DNA of 64,000 nt, from contig NZ_NEGJ01000002.1 in NCBI RefSeq assembly GCF_002135415.1, positions 310,001-374,000 on the forward strand, read 5' to 3'. Positions 1 through 8,224 of the stretch are shown piece by piece. The notes under the pieces are model-generated. The model ran no database searches. It was not told where the DNA came from and saw only the letters and a list, made by a program, of their open reading frames with translations. Within the stretch, counting starts at the first letter, position 1; every line of letters begins with the position of its first letter. The DNA comes from Acinetobacter sp. ANC 3832. GTDB lineage: Bacteria; Pseudomonadota; Gammaproteobacteria; Pseudomonadales; Moraxellaceae. A program made the position numbers and the translations under genes.

Positions 1-525
1 TCTCCCTTATCTACTCATGGGCGATTCAATCGTTTGAGCTATATTGCTTGGTATAGTTTTCTCAATTTAATGTATTTTTTTGCGATAGTTGCTTTAAGCG
101 TATTTTTAGGCATTTTCAATCTGAATACATTTCATTTAAATGAACATGATCTACAATTTTTCATGGGATTTTCGGGTATTGCCTATTTTTTAATGAGTTG
201 TATCTATCTTTATTTTAATTTCATCATCGTGATTAGGCGCTTACACGACCGAAATAAATCAGGTTGGTACTGTATCTGCTTGTTTATTCCTGTGATTAAT
301 TTCTTTTTTGCGCTCTATCTCATTTTCGCCCGCGGAGACTCAGGTTTAAATAATTTTGGCTTTCCTCGTCCCTCACACTTCCTTGAGAAAATGTTGGCTT
401 GGCTGATGATTTTGATGACGATCTTTAGTATTTTTGCAACGGCTAGCATCGTTTCTTATTTCATGGGTACAGGTGATATTGAGAGCCCAAATGTCATTAT
501 TCAAACAGGAACTGAGTATTTTTAA
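1..525 (+). CDS. DUF805 family inner-membrane protein (5' partial)
   Basis: The reading frame is open from the first base of the window, so the start lies upstream. The visible beginning (S-T-H-G-R-F-N-R-L-S-Y) matches the usual DUF805 opening in which a conserved G-R precedes the first membrane helix. Hydrophobic segments follow at about residues 15-35, 50-75, 85-105 and 120-145. The loop R-R-L-H-D-R-N-K-S-G-W is the DUF805 signature. The role of DUF805 proteins is not known. A TTG at 34 could act as a start, but the conserved residues before it argue that the gene begins outside the window. Confidence 0.85.
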   Translation, partial: SPLSTHGRFNRLSYIAWYSFLNLMYFFAIVALSVFLGIFNLNTFHLNEHDLQFFMGFSGIAYFLMSCIYLYFNFIIVIRRLHDRNKSGWYCICLFIPVINFFFALYLIFARGDSGLNNFGFPRPSHFLEKMLAWLMILMTIFSIFATASIVSYFMGTGDIESPNVIIQTGTEYF

Positions 526-631
526 TCACTTTCTTTTAACGAAACACAACAGTTGCTCGACAGTTTAATAATCAGTCAACTGATATACTTTATTTCGGAA
601 ATATTTCAGGCAAAATAGCGCAACTTTTTTA

Positions 632-1621
632 TTGGACAATATCGTGGCTGAAGAAGCAAATACCTTAAGTGAGGTCGCTCAAGACACCACACAATTGATT
701 CATAGTGCTGGTGAAAAAACAGCAAAATCAGTCATTGAACACACTGCAAAGTACAATGATGCATATTCCACGATTGATAAATTTGTCGATGGATTTTGGG
801 AGCGTATGCCTTATTTGTGCATCGCCCTTGTCGTGCTGTTTATTTTTTGGTTATTGTCTAAACTCTTCAAATTTTTTGTTCGTAAAACATTAGAAAATCG
901 CTCTTATACCCGTCAAAATTTAGTCTTAGTACTAAACCGTGTTGGTAGTACTGCAATTATCTTTTTTGGTTTTTTAATTGCAATGGTCATCGCCATTCCG
1001 GGCTTTACGCCAAGTCAATTAATGAGTGCACTCGGCATTGGTTCTGTTGCCATCGGTTTTGCATTTAAAGATATTTTTCAAAATATGCTGTCAGGCATTC
1101 TGATTCTTTTGGGCGAACCCTTCAAAATTGGTGATGACATCATCGTCAATAACATGGAAGGTACAGTCGAAGATATCCAAATTCGTGCAACATTTTTACG
1201 CTCACCAGATGGTCGTCGTATCGTGATACCCAATGCCACGGTATATACCAGTGCAGTGACTGTAAATACAGCATACCAACGTCGTCGTTGTGAGTTTATT
1301 GTCGGCATTGGTTATGAAGATGATGTGCAAAAAGCCAAAGATATCATTCTCAAATTACTGGATCGAGATACTAAAATTCTAAGCCAACCGGGCTTTAGTG
1401 TTAATGTTGCTGCTTTGGCAGATTTCTCTATTAATTTAAAAGTTCAATGGTGGGTCAATACTACCGAAACTTCAACGTCTGCATCTGTCAGTGAAGTTCA
1501 GGAATTGGTCATTGATGCTTTTGCCAAACACAATATTTCGATTCCTTACCCTGTACAAGAAGTCAAAGTTTATCGTGGCGATCCGTCTGTGGATGAACTC
1601 GATTCAGGTCGTGCTAAATAA
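632..1621 (+). CDS. MscS-family mechanosensitive ion channel
   Basis: Small-conductance mechanosensitive channel of the inner membrane, expected to release solutes on osmotic downshock. The 329 residues hold three membrane helices at about 61-79, 106-128 and 131-161. The last is the Gly/Ala-rich pore helix typical of MscS, running into the beta domain (G-E-P-F-K-I-G-D) and the C-terminal alpha/beta vestibule. The length is near that of short MscS proteins (E. coli MscS has 286). The start is uncertain: TTG at 632 has no clear ribosome site, while GTG at 644 has GGA about seven bases upstream and may be the real start. The 3' end overlaps the convergent rsmE by 18 bases. Confidence 0.9.
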   Translation: MDNIVAEEANTLSEVAQDTTQLIHSAGEKTAKSVIEHTAKYNDAYSTIDKFVDGFWERMPYLCIALVVLFIFWLLSKLFKFFVRKTLENRSYTRQNLVLVLNRVGSTAIIFFGFLIAMVIAIPGFTPSQLMSALGIGSVAIGFAFKDIFQNMLSGILILLGEPFKIGDDIIVNNMEGTVEDIQIRATFLRSPDGRRIVIPNATVYTSAVTVNTAYQRRRCEFIVGIGYEDDVQKAKDIILKLLDRDTKILSQPGFSVNVAALADFSINLKVQWWVNTTETSTSASVSEVQELVIDAFAKHNISIPYPVQEVKVYRGDPSVDELDSGRAK

Positions 1622-2317
1622 TCTGCCCAAAACATAGGGAATAACAGTTTCAGTTCGAATAATTCGGCTGCCTAAGCTCACTGCTTGGCAGCCGTTTTTG
1701 ATGAGTAAATCAATCTCATAAGGAATAAAACCACCTTCTGGACCAATAATCACCGTGCATGAATGCTCAATGGCACATGCCATTTTCTCGGCTGCATAAG
1801 GGTGTGCTACATAAGCAGGATGAGATGTATCAATCAAACTCGGAAGTATGTCTTCAACAAAAGGTTTAAAGCGTTTGTAAATTTCAATTTGGGGAGCAAT
1901 AGTATCCCCCGCTTGTTCTAAACCCAACGTAATATATTGATCCAGTTGTTGTAAAAAGGGGGTTTGCCAATAACTTTTATCTACGCGATAACTGTGAATA
2001 AGAATGAATTTATCTACACCCAAAGTCACTGCATCCATGATTAAACGACGTAAAACCTTAGGACGAGGCATAGCAACAATTAAAGTAACAGGTAATTTGG
2101 CAGGAACAGCTTCTTCCTGAATCGGTTTAATTTGAATACTTTGCTCTGAAATAGAAACAATTTCAGTGAGATAACGTTTGCCTTCACGAATTCCCACTTT
2201 TAGCGTATCACCAAGCTCTACATCTACATGAGTCTTTAAATGTTCAACTTGCCGTTTGGAAGAAATCGTCCAAATTTCAGATTGAGTCTGACGTGCGTCT
2301 AACAGGACGATGTTCAT
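1604..2317 (-). CDS. rsmE: 16S rRNA (uracil-1498-N3)-methyltransferase RsmE
   Basis: SPOUT-class methyltransferase that makes m3U1498 in the decoding region of 16S rRNA using S-adenosylmethionine. The 237 residues show the N-terminal PUA-like RNA-binding part and the C-terminal knotted domain with the family motifs I-G-P-E-G-G and L-G-S-R-I-I-R-T-E-T, which form the SAM pocket. The length matches the family (E. coli 243). The gene ends inside the 3' end of the MscS gene on the opposite strand, with no terminator visible between them. Confidence 0.95.
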   Translation of the reverse strand: MNIVLLDARQTQSEIWTISSKRQVEHLKTHVDVELGDTLKVGIREGKRYLTEIVSISEQSIQIKPIQEEAVPAKLPVTLIVAMPRPKVLRRLIMDAVTLGVDKFILIHSYRVDKSYWQTPFLQQLDQYITLGLEQAGDTIAPQIEIYKRFKPFVEDILPSLIDTSHPAYVAHPYAAEKMACAIEHSCTVIIGPEGGFIPYEIDLLIKNGCQAVSLGSRIIRTETVIPYVLGRLFSTT

Positions 2318-2446
2318 TTTATTAATACCAATTTTTCAATGGATCGCTTAGATAATGTCTTTTAACTTTACTTGAGAAAGAAAAATTAAACGGTTATTCA
2401 TGTTTATGTAATATGCAAAGTACCTGCTGGTCGTAGTGAAAATCAT

Positions 2447-3730
2447 TTATTTAAGATATTGATCAATCACAGCAATATGTTTTTGCAAAGACCCTTTATT
2501 CTTATCCAAAACTTGTATCGCATGTTTTGATAAATCTTCGGCAAAAGCTTGATCTTCAATGCATCGGACTAAAAGCTCAACAATTTCATCTGCTGATTGC
2601 CCAACTTTCACGGCATCCGCTTGTAAGAACTCATCCACAATGGCATGAAAATTAAAATAATTGGGGCCAATCACTGTAGGCACATGCAATGCCATCGGTT
2701 CTAAAATATTATGCCCACCACCTGGTTCATTTAATGAACCACCGACAAAACAGGCCTGACTTAAAGCATACCAAAGCCACAACTCCCCCATACTATCCGC
2801 AAGATAAACTTGTGTATCCAACTGAATCGACTGATTTAAGCTACGACGTTGGGTGTTTAAATTTAACTGTTGTGCCAGATTAAATACATCATCGAAACGT
2901 TCAGGATGGCGAGGTACAACGATACACAAATATTCGGGATGCTGAGCCAAATAGGGTTTTAAAGCTGAAAGTAACAGTTGCTCTTCAGGGGCATGCGTAC
3001 TCGCAATGGTGATGATTTTCCGAGTAGATAAATTCCAATCATGCTTGAGTTGAGAGGCTTGCTGAATAAATTGTTCGGGTGCATGAATATCAAATTTAAT
3101 ACTGCCTAAAACTTGTGTTTTTTGGGCAGAAATTCCTAAATCAATAAAACGCTGTTGTGTTGCAATATCTTGTGCAAGGAGCTGACTGAGACTTTGTAAC
3201 ATGGGTTTGGTTAGGCTTGGAACTTTGCCATAGCCTGCAGCCGATTTTTCTGAAAGTCGTGCATTGACCAACAAGCTTGGTACAACAAACTGTTGAGCCT
3301 GATCAAGTAAATTTGGCCAAAGCTCAGTCTCGACTAGAATTAAAAGTCTAGGCTGATATTTTTCAAAAAATGCACTGATTAAACTTTTTTGATCCGCAGG
3401 TAAATAAACCGCTTGAAATAAAGCCTCGAAAGGCGCTTTTAGAAAAAGTGACTTTGCCCGCGCCTGACCTGTTTTAGTGGTATTGGTGACCAGTACTGCA
3501 TGACCCAATTTTAAATAATGTTCAATTAAAGGTTGTGCTGCATTAGTTTCACCGACAGAAACGGCATGAAACCAAATGGTATTTTTATTCTTGGGTGGTT
3601 GAAATGGTCCAAAACGTTCCAGACATTCTTGTTGGTATCGTGCTAAATCTAAGGCACGCTTTTTTATCCGCCATTTATACAAGGGCTTAACAATGGATAA
3701 TAATGCGTTATACCAAAAAGGAGTTGCCAA
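2447..3730 (-). CDS. waaA: 3-deoxy-D-manno-octulosonic acid (Kdo) transferase WaaA
   Basis: Membrane-anchored glycosyltransferase that adds Kdo from CMP-Kdo to lipid IVA in lipopolysaccharide or lipooligosaccharide assembly. The motif H-A-V-S-V-G-E holds the essential glutamate of the family. The C-terminal motif E-P-G-G-G-H-N-I-L-E-P is the GT-B nucleotide-sugar site. I place the start at the TTG at 3730, because a CGAGG ribosome site lies seven bases upstream and the protein then opens M-A-T-P-F-W-Y-N. The frame stays open to an ATG at 3817, which would add 29 residues of poor character. The protein is 427 residues (E. coli 425). Confidence 0.93.
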   Translation of the reverse strand: MATPFWYNALLSIVKPLYKWRIKKRALDLARYQQECLERFGPFQPPKNKNTIWFHAVSVGETNAAQPLIEHYLKLGHAVLVTNTTKTGQARAKSLFLKAPFEALFQAVYLPADQKSLISAFFEKYQPRLLILVETELWPNLLDQAQQFVVPSLLVNARLSEKSAAGYGKVPSLTKPMLQSLSQLLAQDIATQQRFIDLGISAQKTQVLGSIKFDIHAPEQFIQQASQLKHDWNLSTRKIITIASTHAPEEQLLLSALKPYLAQHPEYLCIVVPRHPERFDDVFNLAQQLNLNTQRRSLNQSIQLDTQVYLADSMGELWLWYALSQACFVGGSLNEPGGGHNILEPMALHVPTVIGPNYFNFHAIVDEFLQADAVKVGQSADEIVELLVRCIEDQAFAEDLSKHAIQVLDKNKGSLQKHIAVIDQYLK

Positions 3731-4066
3731 ACCAATGCCTCGGAATAGATTGAATCGGCAAATATAACAGAGCCTTATTCGGTTGTTAAAGAATAAAGTT
3801 GAAGAGATTCGTTTCACTCATTCTTTTTAGATGAATAGAAAATATGCATGATCAATATTGAAATCGAAAACTATTGATACTTGAGTGTGCTGGCGATAGT
3901 ACACATTAAGCAGAATATCCAAGAATGAATCTTCAACTCAATAAAAACTCTAGTTACTTCTGAAAAACAAAAATCACCAGAGTTTCTACCTAATACAGTT
4001 AAAACCTTGCTGAATAAATCAGAAAGTAGAAATCAAAAAATCCCGACTTAACAGTGCAATGCAAGT
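3731..4066. other. Intergenic stretch between waaA and the ene-reductase gene
   Basis: About 340 bases without a convincing gene. It must carry the waaA promoter and the end of the downstream minus-strand operon. An imperfect inverted repeat (TTTCTAC near 3983 and GTAGAAA near 4025) is the only structure I see, and it lacks a clear T-run, so I do not call a terminator. Confidence 0.4.
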
Positions 4067-5167
4067 TTATGCAGATACTTCATTTTCAGCGTTCTGAGCA
4101 ACAAGACTTTCTGCCAAAGTTGGATAATCAATATATCCTTCAGCAGTTTGAGCACCGATCATATTGTCAAAGACCAACTCATTCAAAGGCGCATCCTGAA
4201 CCAAACGTTCGTACAAATCAGGATTGGCAATATACGCTTTACCAAAAGACACAGCATCCGCTTGGCCTGAAGCCAATAATGCAATGGCATCATTACGGCT
4301 AAGTTTCATATTGGCAATATAAGGCACACCACCTGAACGTGCTTTCAAATATTCACTGATGCTGTCATCTGCCAAATATTCACGGGTAAAGAAGAACGCA
4401 ATTTTACGCTGACCCAGTTGCTCTAAAGCATAACCAAAGGTTTCACGTGGATCAGCATCACCCATATCATGCTCATCACCGCGCGGTGCTAAATGTACGC
4501 CTACACGCCCCGCACCCCAAACTTCAATTAATGCATCAACCACTTCGAGCAATAAACGCGCACGGTTTTCTACCGAACCACCATATTCATCTTCACGCTG
4601 ATTGGTTGAACTTTGTAAGAACTGATCAATTAAATAACCATTGGCACCATGCAATTCTACGCCATCAAAACCTGCCTCTTTGGCACGAATTGCAGCCTGT
4701 TTAAACTGTTCAATAATGGTCTTAATTTCAGTAATTTCAAGCGCACGAGGTACGACATAATCACGTTTTGGACGCAATAAACTCACTTGCCCTTTTTGCT
4801 GTACTGAACTTGCAGATACAGGTGTATCACCACTGAGCAAATCAGGATGTGATACGCGACCCACATGCCAAAGCTGTGCAACAATCAAACCGCCTTTATC
4901 ATGCACAGCTTGAGTGACAGATTTCCAACCTTTAACTTGCGCATCGGTGAATAATCCTGGGGTATTGAAATAACCATTGGCTGCTTCAGAAATCACAGTT
5001 GCTTCTGAAATGATTAAACCTGCACTTGCACGTTGTGCATAATGCTCAGCCATCATTGGGGTTGGAACACGATCATCTGTCGCACGACTACGTGTTAAAG
5101 GTGCCATGATCACACGATTTTTTAGATGTAAATCGCCAAGAATAAGGGGAGAAGATAATTCAGCCAT
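4067..5167 (-). CDS. nemA: Old Yellow Enzyme family ene-reductase (NemA-like)
   Basis: FMN-dependent NADPH oxidoreductase of the NemA/OYE family, reducing activated C=C bonds and nitro or maleimide compounds in the cytosol. Visible family features are the N-terminal M-A-P-L-T-R-S-R-A, the W-H-V-G-R segment, the substrate-binding H-G-A-N-G-Y, and F-L-Q-S-S-T-N-Q-R-E-D-E-Y-G-G-S. The start is ATG 5167 with GAGG five bases upstream, giving 366 residues (E. coli NemA 365). The frame extends eight codons further up, without support. It lies 39 bases after the ArsR-type regulator gene on the same strand and is probably co-transcribed with it. The exact substrate cannot be told from sequence. Confidence 0.9.
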   Translation of the reverse strand: MAELSSPLILGDLHLKNRVIMAPLTRSRATDDRVPTPMMAEHYAQRASAGLIISEATVISEAANGYFNTPGLFTDAQVKGWKSVTQAVHDKGGLIVAQLWHVGRVSHPDLLSGDTPVSASSVQQKGQVSLLRPKRDYVVPRALEITEIKTIIEQFKQAAIRAKEAGFDGVELHGANGYLIDQFLQSSTNQREDEYGGSVENRARLLLEVVDALIEVWGAGRVGVHLAPRGDEHDMGDADPRETFGYALEQLGQRKIAFFFTREYLADDSISEYLKARSGGVPYIANMKLSRNDAIALLASGQADAVSFGKAYIANPDLYERLVQDAPLNELVFDNMIGAQTAEGYIDYPTLAESLVAQNAENEVSA

Positions 5168-5206
5168 AGATGCCTCATGACTCACGCACACCTGAAATTA
5201 GATGTA

Positions 5207-5506
5207 TTACAGTGAGTTTTGCAGATAATCAATATACTGCTGAATAAGAACTTCATTGCGAGAAAAATAGGACCATTGACCATATTTTTCTGCTTGAATT
5301 AAACCTGCCTGTTGCAATACTGATAAATGATTAGACATCGTGGACTGAGAGACATTACCGAGTTTTTCGATATTCCCTGCACAAACACCACGTTTAAAGC
5401 CACCGCACTGCTCTTCCGATAAAAATTGTTCAGGGGATTTTAACCATTCCAATATTTGTCGGCGAGTAGGATTTGCCAGTGCTTTAAAAATTAAATCAAT
5501 ATCCAT
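5207..5506 (-). CDS. ArsR-family transcriptional regulator
   Basis: Small winged-helix repressor of about 99 residues, expected to be a dimer. The HTH is seen in F-K-A-L-A-N-P-T-R-R-Q-I-L-E-W-L, then S-Q-S-T-M-S-N-H-L-S-V-L-Q-Q-A-G-L. Two cysteines sit before the recognition helix (E-E-Q-C-G-G-F and R-G-V-C-A-G), a plausible thiol or electrophile sensor, which would fit the neighbouring ene-reductase. The ATG at 5506 gives the cleanest N-terminus. TTG 5521 and GTG 5515 in the same frame are alternatives, and none has a strong ribosome site. A large dyad lies about 50-100 bases upstream. Confidence 0.85.
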   Translation of the reverse strand: MDIDLIFKALANPTRRQILEWLKSPEQFLSEEQCGGFKRGVCAGNIEKLGNVSQSTMSNHLSVLQQAGLIQAEKYGQWSYFSRNEVLIQQYIDYLQNSL

Positions 5507-5555
5507 AGTAGACACATTCAATAAATCACAAAGCTCTATTCAACATCTTTTCCTT

Positions 5556-5603
5556 AATATATCGCATTTATTCGATTTTAATATCGAATTTTTTAGATAT
5601 ATT
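5556..5603. promoter_or_regulatory. Nested palindromic operator candidate before the arsR/nemA operon
   Basis: Two concentric inverted repeats share one centre at 5579.5. The inner arms are ATTCGAT (5570-5576) and ATCGAAT (5583-5589). The outer arms are AATATATC (5556-5563) and GATATATT (5596-5603). The repeats are seen directly. Reading them as the ArsR operator is inference from position and from the dyad AT-rich sites typical of ArsR-family repressors. Confidence 0.6.
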
Positions 5604-5659
5604 GTAAAAATGCGTTTAGAGCTTTGTTTTACTTAAAAATATAAATTAGAGCAAAGCCA

Positions 5660-6755
5660 TTACAAACCCTGCTTTAAACTTGCCTCAATAAAACGATCTA
5701 AATCGCCATCAAGTACTGCACCCGTATTTGAATTTTCTACACCTGTGCGTAAATCTTTAATACGTGAGTCATCTAATACATAAGAACGGATTTGACTTCC
5801 CCAGCCAATATCAGATTTAGAATCTTCTAATGCCTGTGAAGCTTCACTACGTTTCTGCATCTCTAATTCATAAAGCTTAGCACGTAACTGCTTCCATGCA
5901 TGGTCACGGTTGGCATGTTGCGAACGCTGGTTCTGACAAGCCACCACAATACCTGTTGGCGCATGGGTTAAACGTACTGCAGAATCGGTTTTATTAATAT
6001 GCTGACCACCTGCACCTGATGCACGATAGGTGTCTGTACGAACATCCGACGGATTAATATCAATCTCAATATTATCGTCAACTTCAGGCGAAACAAAAAC
6101 TGCTGAGAACGATGTGTGACGACGATTTCCCGAATCAAAAGGTGATTTACGCACTAAACGATGTACACCTGATTCAGTACGCAACCAACCATAGGCATAT
6201 TCACCTTCAACACGAATCGTTGCAGACTTAATCCCTGCCACATCACCCGCAGATTCTTCCATCAATTCAGCTTTAAAGCCGTGACGTTCAATCCAACGCA
6301 AATACATGCGTAACAACATTGAAGCCCAATCTTGTGCTTCTGTACCACCAGAACCTGCTTGAATTTCTACATAACATGGATTTGGATCCATCGGATGACT
6401 AAACATCCGATTAAATTCAAGTTTCGCTAAAGCTGTTTCACCCGCATCAAGTTCACTCTGAACATCTTCAAGTAAACTTTCATCATCTTCTTCAACTGCA
6501 AGTTCAAGTAGCGCTTGCGCATCTTCAAGCTGAGTCGATAAACCTTCTAATACGTTGATAACGTTTTCCAGTTCACCCTTTTCTTTTGCCATTGCTTGTG
6601 CACGGCTTTGATCATTCCAAATCGTTGGATCTTCTAACTCACGGAGAACTTCTTCTAAACGCTCTTTCTTCAGATCGTAGTCAAAGATACCCCCGTAGTG
6701 TTTGACCACGTTCGTTTAAGTCTTTTAATTGGTTTAGATATGGATTAATTTCCAC
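5660..6755 (-). CDS. prfB: Peptide chain release factor 2, with programmed +1 frameshift
   Basis: Class I release factor that recognises UGA and UAA and triggers peptide release at the ribosome. The gene starts at GTG 6755 (AGGA eight bases upstream). It runs 24 codons to an in-frame TGA at 6683-6681 and continues in the +1 frame to 5660, giving about 364 residues (E. coli 365). The shift site is CTT TGA C, preceded by the internal Shine-Dalgarno-like CGGGGG, exactly as in the conserved RF2 autoregulatory frameshift. The downstream part carries the S-P-F anticodon-like tripeptide and the G-G-Q loop (G-A-G-G-Q-H-I-N-K) that contacts the peptidyl-transferase centre. RF2 shortage raises frameshifting and so its own synthesis. 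Confidence 0.97.
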
Positions 6756-6938
6756 GAGATGAATCCTATTCGAATTTAAAACGGCGCAATTCTACCACAT
6801 GCCGACTCAACAATATCGCATGGATTCAGCGAAAAAAAGATGCTCAACTCTTGATCTTTGTAACAAGAAAATGAAGAGTTCGTGCGCTTTTGTCACATTT
6901 TTATAATTTTACAATAAAAATCTAAAAGGCTTAATCCG

Positions 6939-7066
6939 ATGAAACGTTCTTTACTTGCTTTGGCATTCATCGATATTTCTTAAATTCAAACCTAGCTGTG
7001 GCTTGCGCACTTGGCTTTGGTGGCGATTTAGAAACATTTAATATGAATACAACTTATCGTTTTTAA
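6939..7066 (+). pseudogene. Decayed outer-membrane protein remnant
   Basis: An ATG at 6939 with an AAAGG-like ribosome site opens M-K-R-S-L-L-A-L-A-F, the start of a signal peptide, and stops after 14 codons. About 30 bases on, in another frame, comes L-E-T-F-N-M-N-T-T-Y-R-F then TAA, the last beta-strand ending in Phe that is typical of outer-membrane barrels. The next gene downstream is an intact porin ending A-Y-R-F. I read this as a porin gene that lost its middle. Its parent cannot be named. Confidence 0.55.
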
Positions 7067-7376
7067 GTCAATTTTGTGTCTTTAAATGCCTTTTTCTAAA
7101 CAGATACTTTATTAAAAAATGCTTTTTTTATTACAAAATATGTATTAATTTCACGCAACCCACACAAACCTCCACACTACCTACACAGTTTTAATAAAAC
7201 TAAACACATTAATTAATAATTAAATATCATATATTTAAAACAAATTAATTACACAACATTACGTATATTACAATCCTGTTACGTACTCAGGATTGACCAT
7301 CGATCAAATTCCTCTACACTAAACTTGTAACAAAAAATGTATTAAATTAAGCCAAACTTTCAGAGGGGTTCTCACC
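7067..7376. other. Intergenic region upstream of the porin gene
   Basis: Very AT-rich stretch with no coding signal. It holds the porin promoter near its end (7293-7320). Nothing else recognisable is seen. Confidence 0.5.
7293..7320 (+). promoter_or_regulatory. Sigma70-type promoter of the porin gene
   Basis: TTGACC at 7293-7298 and TACACT at 7315-7320, spaced by 16 bases, lie 57 bases before the ATG. A strong AGAGGGG ribosome site follows. Confidence 0.6.
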
Positions 7377-8144
7377 ATGAAAAAATTAGCAATTGCATCA
7401 GCGCTATTATCTGCGTTAGCAATGTCAGGTACTGCAAATGCGTACCAAGCAGAAGTTGGTGGTTCTTACACTTACACTGATTGGGATGACTTTGATGGCA
7501 CACATAATTTTGGTGTAGATGGAACTTACTACTTCAATCCAGTTCAAACACGTAATGCGCCATTAAATGAAGCAGCATTTTTAGATCGTGCGAGTAATGT
7601 TAAAGCCGAAGTGAATTATGGTAATAATAACGATGTAAAAAATACGCAGTATGGCGCAGGCATTGAGTACTTCGTACCAAATAGCGATTTTTACTTAAGT
7701 GGTAATGTCGGTCGTAGCGAACATGAAGTTGACAATACGCCAATCGATACTAAAGTAACAACTTATGGTGCAGAAGTAGGTTATTTACCAGCGCCAGGCC
7801 TATTACTTGCAGTGGGTGTAAAAGGCTATGATGCAAAAGATGGCGATGATGGTGCAGATCCAACAATTCGTGCTAAATATGTAACTCAAGTCGGTCAGCA
7901 TGATGTTAATGTAGAAGCATATGGTGCTTTCGGTGACCTTGATGAATATAGCGTACGCGGTGATTACTACCTTGATAAAACATTAAGTGTCGGTGCTGAT
8001 TACTACAATAACGATTTAACTGATCGTGATGAGTTTGGTATTTCTGCTAAAAAATTCTTAAATCAACAAGTAAGCCTTGAAGGTCGTGTTGGTTTTGGTG
8101 ACAACTACAATACTTTTGGTCTACGTGGCGCATACCGCTTCTAA
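7377..8144 (+). CDS. Putative outer-membrane porin (Omp33-36-like family)
   Basis: Exported 255-residue protein with a clear signal peptide (M-K-K-L-A-I-A-S-A-L-L-S-A-L-A, cleavage after A-N-A near residue 22). The mature part alternates polar and aromatic residues, as a beta-barrel does, and ends in R-F. The opening Y-Q-A-E-V, the segment N-A-P-L-N-E-A-A-F-L and the closing strand resemble the Acinetobacter 'putative porin' family that includes Omp33-36, a water and solute channel. It has its own promoter and terminator. It is somewhat shorter than Omp33-36, so it is a relative rather than a proven orthologue. Confidence 0.85.
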   Translation: MKKLAIASALLSALAMSGTANAYQAEVGGSYTYTDWDDFDGTHNFGVDGTYYFNPVQTRNAPLNEAAFLDRASNVKAEVNYGNNNDVKNTQYGAGIEYFVPNSDFYLSGNVGRSEHEVDNTPIDTKVTTYGAEVGYLPAPGLLLAVGVKGYDAKDGDDGADPTIRAKYVTQVGQHDVNVEAYGAFGDLDEYSVRGDYYLDKTLSVGADYYNNDLTDRDEFGISAKKFLNQQVSLEGRVGFGDNYNTFGLRGAYRF

Positions 8145-8171
8145 TTTAGACTGAAACAACAAAACTAAAAT

Positions 8172-8200
8172 AAAAAACCGCTTCATTGGAGCGGTTTTTT
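8172..8200. terminator. Rho-independent terminator between porin and recJ
   Basis: AAAAAACCGCT and AGCGGTTTTTT pair perfectly around a seven-base loop. The T-run on the plus strand ends the porin transcript. The A-run makes it usable for recJ as well. Confidence 0.85.
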
Positions 8201-8224
8201 ATTACTTCATTTCTATGCTTAATC

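Noticed and set aside
4447..4704. His-rich open frame antisense to the ene-reductase gene
   Set aside because: Biased composition arises from the reverse of a conserved coding strand; no ribosome site.
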